Shown here piece after piece: positions 1-9,855 of a DNA stretch of 64,000 nt. This DNA comes from DATLSM01 sp963722965. Its GTDB lineage: Bacteria > Actinomycetota > Thermoleophilia > Solirubrobacterales > 70-9. Location of the stretch: positions 1 to 64,000 of the forward strand of contig CAVROX010000008.1 of the NCBI GenBank assembly GCA_963722965.1. Reading direction: 5' to 3'. Each line of letters starts with the position of its first letter. Position 1 is the stretch's first letter. Under the pieces are notes generated by a model. It was given only the letters and a program-made list of their open reading frames with translations. It was not told the origin of the DNA and did not search any database. Both the position numbers and the translations under genes were made by a program.

Positions 1-2236
1 GGTGAAATGCCGCTCGTAGCTGACGGTGAGCAGTGCCCGTGACGCTATGGCGACCGTGCGTGCCACCCCGGGCTCGTCGGCATACTTGCTCCAATACTTT
101 GTGGTGACGTCGACGAGCAGACGTTGGACGCCAGCGAGCAGCACACCGTCTTGCTCGCTCGTGTCGACGGGCACGCGTTGGTAGACGCTGGTGAGGGCCT
201 TAGTTACAGTGCTAATCGTTTTTTCGCTGGCATCCTGCGCGAAGACAGCTGCCGCGACCCGCAGTTGGCGATCCCAGCCTATGGACGGGTCTCCTATCCG
301 CTCCATCGCTTCGCACGCGAACAGGAGCGCCCGATCGCGCTGTTCGCCACTGGAGGGCAGTCGCTCAAGCGCGATATCGACGATGTCGGCCGCCAGCGTC
401 GGGATACCACGCGCGAGTTCGCGGGCGACCCGCAACACGGCTCCGATTTCCGCTTTGTCTGACGCTCTGGCTTGGGCAATGAGATCTTGACGAGGAAGCC
501 GAAGCTCGGGTGGCTCGCCAGGAAGCGCCGCGCCCGGCAGGCGGCCGAGACCCCGCACTAGTCGCTGGCATTGGCTGGGGGTAGCCGCCGTCCACACGCG
601 CGCGTAAGGCAGCGTGGGCTTCCATCGCGATGAGAAGAACGCCGCCCACAGGACGTGCTCGGCGCAAGAGGTCGGGAGTCACGGAATACCGGCCCGTGAT
701 CCGCGACAAGACCGGAATCCGCCAGGTCCGCGAGAACGCGCTCAGCGCCGCTGGGCCGATCTCCAGCAAGCCGGCGACAGATCCGAGCAGATCCTCATCA
801 GTTAGCGAGATGCCATCGAACGCCGCGACAACGGCGAGCGCCTCCCGGATGAGCCTCGAATCGCGCCGTTAGTCGCCGTGACTGAGGGCCAAAAGCGACG
901 CCACGTAGCTCTGCAGTATCTCCTCCCCCGCCATCACATCGACGGGTGTTCCGCCCTTGGAGAGCTCGCCTGCCAGCAGCGCGATCTGTGGATTGCCCTC
1001 AGATAGCCTCACGATCGCGTCGACCGCCCCTGAGTGCGTCAACGCCAGTGGCTCGGCACGGAGGATCTCGGCGATGTTCGTGGACTCGAGGGGCTTGAGG
1101 TCAAGGGTGGCATCGGTCCGCACCAAGCCAACGCGGGTTCCGCTGACAGCGTTCGTCAACTGCTCCTCATAGCCCGGGCGCGCGACCAAAATGATCCGGA
1201 GCTCGCCTTGGCGACGTTCGAGTAAGCCGATCAGCGTGGCGAGATCCTCGCGACGATGCGGCATTGTCGATGACCACGACGCACTCATGAGCGCCGGCGA
1301 CCTCGCTGATGGCGGTGGGTTCCACCGTCGCGTGGTCGTCGATGAAAAGCCACGAGCCTGGGTGTCGGAGGGCTAGCTCGATGGTCAGCCGTGACTTGCC
1401 CACGCCCCCCGGACCGGTCAGGCGACCGTCAGCCGATGGGTCTCGACGATCGCCCGCAACGCTGCCAAGTCCTTCTCGCGTCCGATGAACTGCGGCCACG
1501 CTCGTCCGCGCCGCTCGAGGAGCGTCTCGTACTCGGTTGCGTCAAGGAATGCAGGCGGCCGCGGCGGCGCGCTAGGCCCAGAAGGTGCTCCCCGTCAAGC
1601 GAGATAGCTCGGGACGAAGCAGCCGGCCTACCAACCAGGTTTGGTCAAAGATGCGTAGTCGCCACCCGCGTTTCGCCGCGTCCTCGATCAGACCGTCGCG
1701 CGAACGCGGGGTGGTTTGCGGTTGGTGACCGCCCAGACGTCGCTCCCCTCCCATCCAGTGCGCGCGATTCGCTCGAACTCCCTTCGGATCTTCTGTGACC
1801 ACTTCGCCTCCAGCGAGACCATCACGATCAGCGAATCGCCGCGCTGACCGCAGATACCACCGACCGCATCGCGCGCTCGATCTCCTGAGCCTCCAGTGTG
1901 GCGAAGGCTGGGATCAAGGTCCTGAAGCAGCTGAGTCACGACCAGCTCGAACTGCTGGTGGTCCGAGAGTTCTTCAAGGCCGCGGACCGTTGTGGCTTGG
2001 TGGGCGATAACGGGACCGCCGCGCTCCAACCGATCGCGGATCTGGTAGATCGACTGCTCGGTGAGCTTAAGGCGTCTGGCCGCATCCGAGACCGGGGTGC
2101 CGCTCGCGAGCGCGCCCACGATCATCTGATCACGAGCGGCGATCGCGGCCTCTCCGTGGGAGGCCCCCGTTACAACCCGGTGGTTTGCGTCCTCGGCGAG
2201 CCCGAGATCGAGGTCGACCCTGTCGTCTTCTGGCAT
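1..2236 (-). pseudogene. STAND-type NTPase with N-terminal nuclease-like domain, frame-broken, runs off the left edge
   Basis: The reading frame starts at 2236 and stays recognisable to base 1, but only by changing frame near 1700, 1430, 1255, 870 and 600. In order it shows a short helix-turn-helix (SDAARRLKLTEQSIYQIRD), then a restriction-endonuclease-like stretch (GDRARDAVGG, then VSLEAKWSQKIRREFERI and WAVTNRKPP). Next come a P-loop (GPGGVGKSRLTIELA), a Walker B-like VVVIDNA, a conserved EGNP motif, and a long helical C-terminal part without clear motifs. STAND proteins of this shape often act in phage defence, so a defence role for the ancestor is inference. The breaks may be true decay or consensus errors like those found elsewhere in this window. 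The 3' end lies outside. It sits in an integrase-bearing element. Confidence 0.6.
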
Positions 2237-2305
2237 AATTCCATTTTACAGATTCGTTTGCCAATTGCAATTGAAAAAGCTCCCACACATCTCTAACATC
2301 GCTCC
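2237..2305. promoter_or_regulatory. AT-rich divergent promoter region with a CAATTG palindrome
   Basis: These 69 bases separate the leftward STAND gene from a rightward small gene and are far more AT-rich than the surroundings. They contain CAATTGCAATTG at 2262-2273, two overlapping palindromes that could bind the helix-turn-helix region of the STAND protein or another regulator. Function is inferred from position and composition only. Confidence 0.35.
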
Positions 2306-2692
2306 ATGTCATCTGTGATGCCTAGCCAAACAGCCCCAGGGCGTATCGAGGAACCCGCTCGAGCTGCTGCCCCAGCTACAGCGAGCGAGGACGACGTGCA
2401 TCGCGAGATCGAGCACATCCGCCGCCGTCGCGAGAGCGCGCCCACACTCCGGGAGATGGCCGAGTGGTGCGTCGCGTACGAGGAGGCGATCGGCGGTCGC
2501 CCGCCCGCGCGGCAAGCTAATCGGCTCTCCAGCCACGCCTCGGCCCACGCGCACTTCGCCCGCGACCGCCCCGAGGACCTCGAACACAGAGGAGGTTCTC
2601 AAGCAGCCCGAGGACATCGATGAGTGCTTGGGTGCGGAAGACATCAAACGGAAGTCTCGGCCTGCCGACACCCTCGCGGTGATGACCAGGTA
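2306..2692 (+). CDS. Hypothetical charged small protein, probable frame break near 2510
   Basis: The first frame from ATG 2306 gives an Ala- and Glu-rich N-terminus followed by TLREMAEWCVAYEEAIGG, which looks like real coding sequence. After about 2510 this frame becomes unconvincing. The next frame instead carries TEEVLKQPEDIDECLGAED and stops at 2692. A one-base break joining the two would give about 128 residues. I do not recognise a family. It lies between the STAND gene and the protease gene, all within the integrated element, so it may be a partner of either. The alternative is a single 105-residue product ending at 2623. Confidence 0.35.
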
Positions 2693-2756
2693 GCTGACGC
2701 AGTGGACTAAATGTCGGTTCGGCGTTCATGCATGCGGGATCACTTACGCTCGTCCG

Positions 2757-3706
2757 GTGTCCGAGAAGCCCCCCGCCTGCGCCCACTCGATCCGCGTCTC
2801 ACCCGATGCCGCCGCCGCATGGCCTGAGGGTGTCGCGCCAACCGTGCGGTGGGTTGATCCGGGCCGGGTGCCGGTCGGGGAGGCAGCCACCGGCGTGCAA
2901 AACTGGGACTACTACGACGGTGCCCTCGTCGCGATCGGCGTCTCGGACGGCACGACGCTCGCCATCTCGGGCTCCGGCGTCATGGTCGCGCCCGGCCTCA
3001 TCTTGACTGCGACGCACGTCCTGCAGGAGCACGTCGACGCGCTGGAAGCCAAGACGCTGTCGCTGTGGTGCATAGGCATCCGCCTCGATGGTCGAGCGGA
3101 TCTGTGGACGCTCCGCACGCTCCGGTACCCCGAACGGAGAGCGACATCGCCTTCCTCGGCGTGGACCCGTATTTCGAGATCCCCAACGATTGGGAGCTCA
3201 CCTGCTTGCCACTTTCCACGCGCACCCCGCGGAAGGACGAAACGCTGACGGTTGTCGGCTTCCGCTTCGATGACGCCGGCGCCATCGATCACCTTCCGCC
3301 CATCGACAACCTCCAGATAGTCAGCCGCGGCCAACTCTACGCCGCGACCGGCAGGACCGAGGCGGTCTATTACCCATACCGCGACCAGGTGATGGCACCG
3401 TTCCCGACGATCGAAGTCGCGTGCGGATCACTCGGCGGCATGAGCGGCGGCGCGGTTCTCGACCGCGATGGGGCCGTCGTGGGGATCCTGTCTACCGGGC
3501 TGTCGCATGACGACGGCCGCGGGCCGAGCAATGCTGCGTGGATCATCCACGCGCTGATGTTCACGGTGACCCTTCTGTGGCCACGTGCGCTCTATCCGCC
3601 TGACACTCCGCTCCTCGAAATGCCCGACAACCTCCTTAGGATCCTGGGCCGAGATTACGTCCGGCTGACCGGAACCCATGATCTCGAGTACACCCCCTGG
3701 TCCTGA
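2757..3706 (+). CDS. Trypsin-like serine peptidase (S1 fold), one frame break near 3130
   Basis: Starting at GTG 2757, the first frame holds the catalytic histidine in LTATHVL. The second frame, used from about 3130 to the stop at 3706, holds the aspartate in SDIAFLGV and the nucleophile in GMSGGAVLD. All three catalytic residues are therefore present in the right order over about 316 residues. The frame change fits one missing base, possibly the third base of a proline codon near 3130. No signal peptide is seen, so the enzyme is probably cytoplasmic. Trypsin-like proteases often accompany or are fused to STAND proteins in defence loci. Its place next to the STAND remnant fits that, but the link is inference. 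The 3' end overlaps the longest reading of the convergent integrase gene. Confidence 0.65.
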
Positions 3707-5285
3707 CAACCGACCTCGGACGGTTCCAGTTATAGACACGACGCGGAACCCCCGGCCGCGTAGCACGAACCCCACATCGCGAACATCCCTGGCAAAGCGC
3801 TGAGGCCCGCGAAGGACTCGACCCCCAAACGCGCTCTCCTTGGAGCGAACAGCGGCGTCCTACTTTCCGGTACGAGGGCCGTGGCCACCGGCCGGCACGA
3901 ACGACCGCGCCAGCCCCGTTGACAACATGCGGCGGACTTACAAGCGGAACTGCTTTGCGAGCTAGGCGAAGGCTTCGGTCAGCTTGCAGCGTCATCGGTG
4001 CGTAGCTGTGCAGGTAGCGCTGCGTGGTCAGCAAGGAGGAGTGACCCATCATCGACTGTACTGCCACCGGGTCGAAACTCCGGACGGCGAGGCTCCCAAA
4101 GGTGTGTCTGAGATCGTGGAAGCGGCGTCTACGAACGCCGGCAGCATCCTGCGCCGCCATGAAGCGCTGCCGTACACCCGATCCATCCAGCGGCCCACCA
4201 TCCTTCCTGCAGAAGACCAGGTCGTTCCGCCCTGTGAAGTGCCCACGCTGAGAAAGGCGCTGAAGCTCGGCAGCGGGCTGCTCGGATAGTGGCACGACGC
4301 GAAAATGCCGGCTCTTAGTCGAGGTGACCTCCTGGCCGGCCGAAACGGCACGTACCACCGTGAGGCGCCGGTCTGCATCGGCGAGGTCGACGTCCTTCCA
4401 CCGCAGCGCCAGAAGCTCACCTAGACGCAGGCCGGCGAAGGCGGCCACCACGATGATCGCCGCGTCCTGCTCGTTGGACCTCTCCCACGCCGCGACCGTC
4501 TCGGGCGAGAAATTGTGATCCGGCCGGTCTCGGTGTAAGCCCTCGCGCGCCGCCTTCGCGATCGACCTGACCTCGGCAGGCTCGAACGTGTCGGTCGGCT
4601 TCGCCCCGCCTTCGGGCCGCTTCTTGGTGTCGCGAGCCGGATTGACCCGCAGGCCGTAGGTCTCGGAGCGCATCGCGTACTCAAAGAGCGCGTGCAGGGT
4701 GGCGCGGAACTTGTTGACGGTGCGAGCCGATACATCGGCATGATCGAGGGTCGAGAGGAAGTGCCGAAGGTCGGCCGTAGTGATGCTCGAAAGCTCCCGG
4801 CCACCGAACGCTTTCATGATCCGGCCGCTGCGCTCGCGCTTCCCGCCGCGTCGTCTCTGCGGCGCCTTTGGGTCGGCGAACATGTATCGGTAATCGCGCA
4901 GCGTGCTCGGCTTGACGCGCAGCTCGTGCTCTAGGTACTCAAGCCAGGCTGCGACGGCGTCGTCAAAGGTCGCCCTACGATTCTCTGGGGCGAGCCGTAG
5001 CCTCTCCTCATGCTCGGCGATCAGCTCGGCCATGCGCAGATAGGCGCGGCGATCATCGAAGAACCCGGGTTTGACCCGGCCGGACTTCTTGACCCACTCG
5101 CCGGCGGCATTGCGCTCAAGCCAAGCGGGACCGATGCGGCGCTTGCGCTGCGCCCTGGTGCTGTCTCGCCACTTGGTCTTCAAGGAACGGCCGGCCGTCG
5201 TGGTCGCGGATGGCAACGAGATGCCCGGTCGGGCTGGCGTCGCGCGGTGTTGGCATAGGTCGAAGCTAGCAACGCCGTCGGACAA
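3636..5285 (-). CDS. Tyrosine recombinase / phage-type integrase
   Basis: This enzyme performs site-specific integration and excision of the element. It has an N-terminal part, a SAM-like core-binding domain (about residues 105-205) and a catalytic domain. The catalytic residues are visible: Arg in AGLRLGELLALRW, His and Arg in HDLRHTFGS, His in MMGHSSLLTTQRY and the nucleophilic Tyr in the same motif. The family normally ends about 25 residues after this tyrosine. Here about 100 low-quality residues follow and run into the convergent protease gene. A one-base shift near 3980 would instead end the protein at about 3964 with LTEAFA, which looks more natural. The start is also uncertain and may be well inside 5285. 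The tRNA-Arg fragment at 5399 lies just upstream, as expected for an integrase beside its attachment site. Confidence 0.85.
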   Translation of the reverse strand: MSDGVASFDLCQHRATPARPGISLPSATTTAGRSLKTKWRDSTRAQRKRRIGPAWLERNAAGEWVKKSGRVKPGFFDDRRAYLRMAELIAEHEERLRLAPENRRATFDDAVAAWLEYLEHELRVKPSTLRDYRYMFADPKAPQRRRGGKRERSGRIMKAFGGRELSSITTADLRHFLSTLDHADVSARTVNKFRATLHALFEYAMRSETYGLRVNPARDTKKRPEGGAKPTDTFEPAEVRSIAKAAREGLHRDRPDHNFSPETVAAWERSNEQDAAIIVVAAFAGLRLGELLALRWKDVDLADADRRLTVVRAVSAGQEVTSTKSRHFRVVPLSEQPAAELQRLSQRGHFTGRNDLVFCRKDGGPLDGSGVRQRFMAAQDAAGVRRRRFHDLRHTFGSLAVRSFDPVAVQSMMGHSSLLTTQRYLHSYAPMTLQADRSLRLARKAVPLVSPPHVVNGAGAVVRAGRWPRPSYRKVGRRCSLQGERVWGSSPSRASALCQGCSRCGVRATRPGVPRRVYNWNRPRSVVRTRGCTRDHGFRSAGRNLGPGS

Positions 5286-5398
5286 ATCGCGCCGTGGGGT
5301 ACCACCGTGGGTACCAAACGAATCTGATCACGCCTGACGAAATAGTGCATTCTAGAAAGCCATTTCGTGCCTGACTGACTGAAACTACAGTGATTTTC

Positions 5399-5445
5399 AC
5401 GGTCTACGAAACCGAAGGTCACAGGTTCGAATCCTGTCGGGCGCG
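5399..5445 (+). tRNA. 3' half of tRNA-Arg(ACG), probable attachment-site remnant
   Basis: The sequence covers the anticodon arm (loop CTACGAA, anticodon ACG at 5406-5408), a five-base variable loop, the T arm (ACAGG, TTCGAAT, CCTGT) and the 3' acceptor strand CGGGCGC. Upstream of the anticodon arm there is no D arm and no complementary 5' acceptor strand, so this is not a full tRNA gene. A 3' tRNA fragment beside an integrase gene is the classic product of integration into a tRNA. The intact tRNA would lie to the left, outside the window. Confidence 0.75.
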
Positions 5446-5629
5446 CTAAGGAATTACCTGCAATCATCGACTTCCTGGGGCCTCCCCACTCCGTGATTTT
5501 GCCCCCTGGTTACAACAACCACAAACGACAAACGAGAAGCCGCAATCGAGCGCCAACCGGAGAGCGAGCAAGAATGGCGAGCGGGCAGATCAATGTCACC
5601 GTGCTTGTCGTCTAGGCCTGCGACTGAAA

Positions 5630-6667
5630 ATGGCTGACAATCGGGCTTCGACGGTACTGGTCACCGGTGGCTCGGGCTTCCTCGGCGGCTGGTGTGTGAT
5701 CGGATTGCTGCAGCGCGGCTTCAACGTAAGAACGACGGTCCGCAGCCTCTCCCGTGAGCCCCAGGTGCGAGCCACGGTCAGCTGCGAGGTCGACCCCGAG
5801 GATCGCCTGACGGTGCTCGCCGCGAACCTCGCCAGTGACGAAGGCTGGCGCGAGGCGGTGGAGGGTTGTGAGTACGTCCTCCACGTAGCTTCCCCATTCC
5901 CGTCCAAGCAGCCAAAGGACCCGGACGAGCTGATCGTGCCCGCCCGCGAGGGAACCATCCGGGTTCTGGGCGCGAGTCTGGATGCCGAAGTGAAGCGAGT
6001 AGTCCTCACCTCCTCGGTAGCCGCGATCAGGCTCAGCGACGGGTCCGGAGCAAGGTCCCTTAACGAGGATGACTGGACCGACCCCGATGCTCCGGGCCTC
6101 ACGCCCTATATTCGCTCCAAGACAATCGCCGAGCGGGCAGCCTGGGACCTGGTGCGCGAACGCGGAGAGGTGGAGCGTCTGTCGGTCATCAACCCTGGCG
6201 CCATCATCGGACCGGTGCTGAACGATGACCTCTCGTTCTCTTTGCAGGCCGTGACGCGACTGTTGAACGGAATGCCGGGAATGCCGCGGCTGGGCTTCAA
6301 TCTTGTCGACGTCCGAGACGTCGCCGACCTCGAGATCAAGGCGATGACAGCGCTCGATGCGGGCGGCGAGCGTTTCATCGCGGCCACCCAATTCCTATGG
6401 ATGGCCGAAATCGGGGGCGTCCTTCGCAAGCGCCTTGGCGAGGCAGCTTCAAAGGTGCCGGTTCGTACCATCCCCGACCTGCTCGTGCGCGGCATGGCGC
6501 TGTTTGACCCCGACATTCGCTCCGTCATCGGCGGGCTTGGCAAGCGAACCGAGCTGTCTGCGGAGAAGGCGAAAGTCAAGCTCGGCTGGGCGCCTCGCTC
6601 GATCGAGGACACGATCGCCGAAACCGGTGAGAGCCTGATCCGCCAGGCAGTTAGCGTCGCCGCTTAA
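5630..6667 (+). CDS. NAD(P)-dependent epimerase / dihydroflavonol-reductase-like enzyme
   Basis: This 345-residue extended short-chain dehydrogenase has the N-terminal Rossmann motif VTGGSGFLGG (about residues 10-19), the active-site YIRSK near residue 160 and a conserved serine region LTSSVAAI. The length and layout match the dihydroflavonol-4-reductase and cinnamoyl-CoA-reductase-like group, which reduces carbonyl groups of varied small molecules. The true substrate cannot be read from the sequence. It is the first intact chromosomal gene after the element boundary and appears monocistronic. Confidence 0.85.
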   Translation: MADNRASTVLVTGGSGFLGGWCVIGLLQRGFNVRTTVRSLSREPQVRATVSCEVDPEDRLTVLAANLASDEGWREAVEGCEYVLHVASPFPSKQPKDPDELIVPAREGTIRVLGASLDAEVKRVVLTSSVAAIRLSDGSGARSLNEDDWTDPDAPGLTPYIRSKTIAERAAWDLVRERGEVERLSVINPGAIIGPVLNDDLSFSLQAVTRLLNGMPGMPRLGFNLVDVRDVADLEIKAMTALDAGGERFIAATQFLWMAEIGGVLRKRLGEAASKVPVRTIPDLLVRGMALFDPDIRSVIGGLGKRTELSAEKAKVKLGWAPRSIEDTIAETGESLIRQAVSVAA

Positions 6668-6815
6668 GCTCCAGGGGTGCACACACTTTGCTCGGAGGAG
6701 GAGGCTCCGGTACGTCGCGTCGTTGTTCTACTCCGAGCGAGTTTTAGCGCTCAAATCGTGGACGCGCCGCCCTATTTCCTTCACTAATCGCGCTAACGTG
6801 CCGATCACTGTGGGC

Positions 6816-7679
6816 ATGGAGCCTGGGCATCCGGACGACGGAGGTACCCCAACCGGGGGGAGAATGGAACGGGGTTGGCGCCTGACGAAGGCCGCGTGGG
6901 CGCTGATCCGTCGGGATCCGACGATGATCTCGATCGCGCTGATCGGTGCAGGCTGCGCTTTGGCGGGAGCCGCGGCGATCTTCTACTTCTCCGGTTTCTT
7001 CAGCTCGCCGACCCATTCGCGCGGCGACCTGGCGCTGGCGGCCATCATCGCCCTCTACCCAATGACCTTCCTCAGCGTCTTTTTCAACGTCGCCCTGGCA
7101 GGTGCCGCTGCGGCCAGCTTCGATGGACGGCCGATCGGGGTGCGAGAAGCGCTCGGAATCTCGTGGAAACGAGTGGGCCGGATCGCGCAGTGGTCGCTGC
7201 TGGCTGCGGGAGTGGGCCTCATCCTTGAGCAGATCGCCTCAAGGATTCCCGGCGCCGGGCGCCTCGCGTCCTGGTTGCTTGGTGCCGCCTGGAGCCTGGC
7301 GACGATCTTCGCCGTGCCCTTGCTGGCACTCGAGGGCGCCGGACCACTCCAGACCGCCAAGGAGTCAGTCCACCTAATCAAGAACAAATGGGGGGAGGGG
7401 GTTACCGGACTGGCCAGCATCGGCATCTGGACCGTCTTCGTCACGATTCCGGTAGTGATCCTCTTCGCGGTCGGACTCAGTGTCAGGAATCGGGATGCGA
7501 CTGCAGGTGAGGCGCTGATTGCGCTCGCGGTCGGGGCGATCCTCTTGGTCACCGCCCTCTCACTAGCGACCCGCCAGGTCTTCTCGGTCGCCCTCTACCG
7601 CTACGCGAACGGCGCCGCCAACCCGGGGGACTTCGCCACCGCTGACCTCGATGAATCATTTCGTCGTCGCGGCGACTGA
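6816..7679 (+). CDS. Polytopic membrane protein of the DUF6159 type
   Basis: The protein has about six hydrophobic segments separated by short polar loops and ends in an acidic and basic tail (DLDESFRRRGD). The core begins with MERGWRLTKAAW, typical of a family of uncharacterised membrane proteins often labelled DUF6159. Two starts are plausible: ATG 6816, and ATG 6864, which follows a G-rich stretch. I prefer 6816 only weakly. No catalytic motif is visible. The gene stands alone between a short-chain dehydrogenase and a convergent thioesterase. Confidence 0.65.
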   Translation: MEPGHPDDGGTPTGGRMERGWRLTKAAWALIRRDPTMISIALIGAGCALAGAAAIFYFSGFFSSPTHSRGDLALAAIIALYPMTFLSVFFNVALAGAAAASFDGRPIGVREALGISWKRVGRIAQWSLLAAGVGLILEQIASRIPGAGRLASWLLGAAWSLATIFAVPLLALEGAGPLQTAKESVHLIKNKWGEGVTGLASIGIWTVFVTIPVVILFAVGLSVRNRDATAGEALIALAVGAILLVTALSLATRQVFSVALYRYANGAANPGDFATADLDESFRRRGD

Positions 7680-7781
7680 CCGCAACAGGCTTCTTCACGG
7701 CAACGCTTCCGGTAAGTCGACTGCAATCGGGTGCGGCGAGGCTACGAGGTCCCAAAACTCAAAGAGCCTGGACCAGTGGGT

Positions 7782-8174
7782 TCAGGACGCGGAGCCGAGT
7801 TGACCGAAGCCGACGATCCTGCGCTCGTGGGTGCCGATCCCGATGGTTCGCTGCCCTTCGGTGACCTCGACGTCGAAGCGAAGCTTCCGACCGTCGATGA
7901 CCTCGCGCAGCCTAGTGTGCACTCGACAGGTCGCCCCTCGCGCGGCCGCCGCGACGTGCTTGACGCAAACTTCGAATCCAACGGTCGCCTGCCCGGGCTG
8001 CAGATGCTCGAGGGCCAGCCCGGCCGAGCTCCCCTCCATCATCGCGATCATCCCCGGGGTTGAGAGCACGCTGGCACCGATCGTCCCCCCGACGTCCGTG
8101 AGCAGCCCTCCCTCGACCGTGAACTCGTCGGTGCGCTCGATTCCCGGGGCGAGTGACGAATCAGGTACCGCCAT
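7782..8174 (-). CDS. Hotdog-fold thioesterase, fluoroacetyl-CoA-thioesterase-like
   Basis: The 130-residue protein fits a single hotdog domain. The segment STPGMIAMMEGSSAG followed by the conserved histidine in VKHVAAAARG matches the FlK-type thioesterase group. In that group a Thr, Glu and His hydrolyse an acyl-CoA. FlK itself is specific for fluoroacetyl-CoA, but most relatives are uncharacterised, so the substrate is unknown. It is probably cytoplasmic. It is transcribed alone and convergent with the preceding membrane-protein gene. Confidence 0.75.
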   Translation of the reverse strand: MAVPDSSLAPGIERTDEFTVEGGLLTDVGGTIGASVLSTPGMIAMMEGSSAGLALEHLQPGQATVGFEVCVKHVAAAARGATCRVHTRLREVIDGRKLRFDVEVTEGQRTIGIGTHERRIVGFGQLGSAS

Positions 8175-8553
8175 CAGGCGAGCCTGCGGATGACGTCCAA
8201 TGGCGAACTCGGCCTCTTCCCTGCCACAAGGGTGAGCATAAATCAGCTGGGCGGATCAAGGAGAGTTCCGCTCCCCCAGATTCAGGCGCCGACCCGCGCT
8301 CTGCAGAGCGGGCCCTGGTAGGGCACCCGCGCCCGCGAGGGAGGAATACCCTGCGCACATCACCACCTGGACACCGCCGTGCCCTTCCCCCATGCACGGT
8401 GCCGAAGTCAGGGCCGTTCGCGTTTGGACCCAGGGTTTCAGAAAAGGGCGTGGGCGGGTGGGCAGGCGTCGAATTGTTCTCGAAATCGTCAAGGAGCTTG
8501 GATTAGCTGCCTCCTGCCTTCCGGCTCCCTGGCACTATGGTCGTGAAAGAACG
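8175..8553. other. Intergenic stretch without a recognisable gene
   Basis: I see no open frame with protein-like composition on either strand and no RNA gene. It must contain the promoters of the leftward thioesterase gene and the rightward methyltransferase gene, but no clear operator or terminator stands out. Confidence 0.4.
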
Positions 8554-9096
8554 ATGTCTGAGCTAAAGAGCGCCCTCGCCATCGTCTGGATCGTCTTCTG
8601 GGCCTACTGGTTAGCGTCCGCGTTCGGCGCAAAGGAGGGCAGGGGCAGCAGGCGTCGACTGCCGCTTAACGGCCTGAGTGCCCTCTCGGTCATCGTCTTG
8701 CTGCGTGTCTTTCGCGGCGGCGGCCTGGCCGTCCACAGCCCGGTTCTCGGGGCAATCGGGGCCGTTGTGTTTGCCTCAGGGCTGGCGCTGGCGGTCTGGG
8801 CTCGCCTCCATCTCGGGCGCAACTGGGGAATGCCGATGAGCGAGAAGAGCGAACCTGAGCTCATTACCTCCGGCCCCTACCGATTTGTCCGCCATCCGAT
8901 CTATTCCGGACTGCTGCTCGGGTTGCTCGGCACAGCATTGGTAATCAACCTGATCGGCCTGCTCATCGTCGCGATCCTCGGCGGATACTTCTACTACTGC
9001 GCATCCGTTGAGGAGAGAAACCTCACCGCAACCTTCCCGAACGCCTATCCGACCTACCGAGCGAACACGAAGATGTTGATCCCCTTCCTGCTGTAG
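8554..9096 (+). CDS. Isoprenylcysteine / phospholipid methyltransferase-like membrane protein
   Basis: From ATG 8554 the protein has about 180 residues with four to five membrane segments. The C-terminal half carries the family signature: GRNWGMP, then LITSGPYRFVRHPIYSG, then a final EERNL and PTYRANTKMLIPF. These motifs form the SAM-binding site in the ICMT and phosphatidylethanolamine-methyltransferase superfamily. The methyl acceptor in bacteria is usually unknown. A longer frame begins at 8392 but its extra residues do not look like this family, so ATG 8554 is preferred. Confidence 0.75.
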   Translation: MSELKSALAIVWIVFWAYWLASAFGAKEGRGSRRRLPLNGLSALSVIVLLRVFRGGGLAVHSPVLGAIGAVVFASGLALAVWARLHLGRNWGMPMSEKSEPELITSGPYRFVRHPIYSGLLLGLLGTALVINLIGLLIVAILGGYFYYCASVEERNLTATFPNAYPTYRANTKMLIPFLL

Positions 9097-9237
9097 CCCC
9101 GCCTCCGACGCGCTGGCAACCCACAGCCAGAGAGTCGGTGGGGGTGAGGCGGTGGTACATCACAGAGATTGTGAGCACTCCGAGCTGGTCTGAGCGCTGA
9201 TCCCTGAGGCCGACCGGGGTTCTCGCTGTTTGCGGCG

Positions 9238-9855
9238 CTAAGTGGGCGAGGGGGCTTGCGCATCCGGCGGGTTTCCCGCGGCGCGCGTCTGCTCGTCTTG
9301 GAACGGGGGGTAGGTCTCGCTCAGCAGGTAGATGTAGGAGTCTGAGCGCGCGGTGTAGGAATTGGCGAGGACCATCATGTCGAACAGCCCTCGCGGCATC
9401 CGGCCGATGACCAAGATCACGAACCAGGCCGCGATTCCGCCGATCTCAAGCAGAATGCCCATCACGTAGCGCAGAATCAGGATCGGAATCGCGAGGATGA
9501 TGCGAAACAGCGTCTTCAGGCGGCTGTAGCTCTTCAATCGCTCGAACTGCATCCGCACCGGGTAGGCCGGGTCATCGGCGCCGCCGAAGGAAGGGTAGGG
9601 GTCGCACAACAGAACCGCGTAGGCGGTAAAGCGCGCGAGGAACCGCGTGAAACCAGCGACAAAGTCATATAGGCCCCGTGGATAGTTGCCGGTGATCACG
9701 ATTGCAAACCACGCGATCACGATCGCGATCGAGGCGACCAGCGCGTATATATACAGCCAGATCATCAGCGGGATCGCCAGGATCAGCCTGAAAAAGGAGG
9801 TCAACCGGTTGCGTCGCTCGACGTAGTCGGCTTCGAAGGTGACTGGATAGGACAC
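9238..9855 (-). CDS. DUF4389 membrane protein
   Basis: Two repeated halves each carry a hydrophobic helix pair followed by a PRGL motif (NYPRGLYDFVAG and RMPRGLFDMMVLA) and a tyrosine-rich segment ending in YP. This duplicated pattern is typical of DUF4389 proteins, which are membrane-embedded and of unknown function. The C-terminus is a short proline- and alanine-rich tail. Start ATG 9855 gives MSYPVTFEADY, the usual N-terminus of the family. Confidence 0.8.
   Translation of the reverse strand: MSYPVTFEADYVERRNRLTSFFRLILAIPLMIWLYIYALVASIAIVIAWFAIVITGNYPRGLYDFVAGFTRFLARFTAYAVLLCDPYPSFGGADDPAYPVRMQFERLKSYSRLKTLFRIILAIPILILRYVMGILLEIGGIAAWFVILVIGRMPRGLFDMMVLANSYTARSDSYIYLLSETYPPFQDEQTRAAGNPPDAQAPSPT

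Noticed and set aside
3800..3840. Possible tRNA 3' end on the minus strand under the integrase tail
   Set aside because: A GGGGGTCGAGTCC motif resembles a T arm, but the stem does not pair and no acceptor or anticodon arm is present.
5180..5467. Minus-strand reading frame across the tRNA-Arg fragment
   Set aside because: Its ARPTGFEPVT-like sequence is the well-known artefact of translating the complement of a tRNA T arm.
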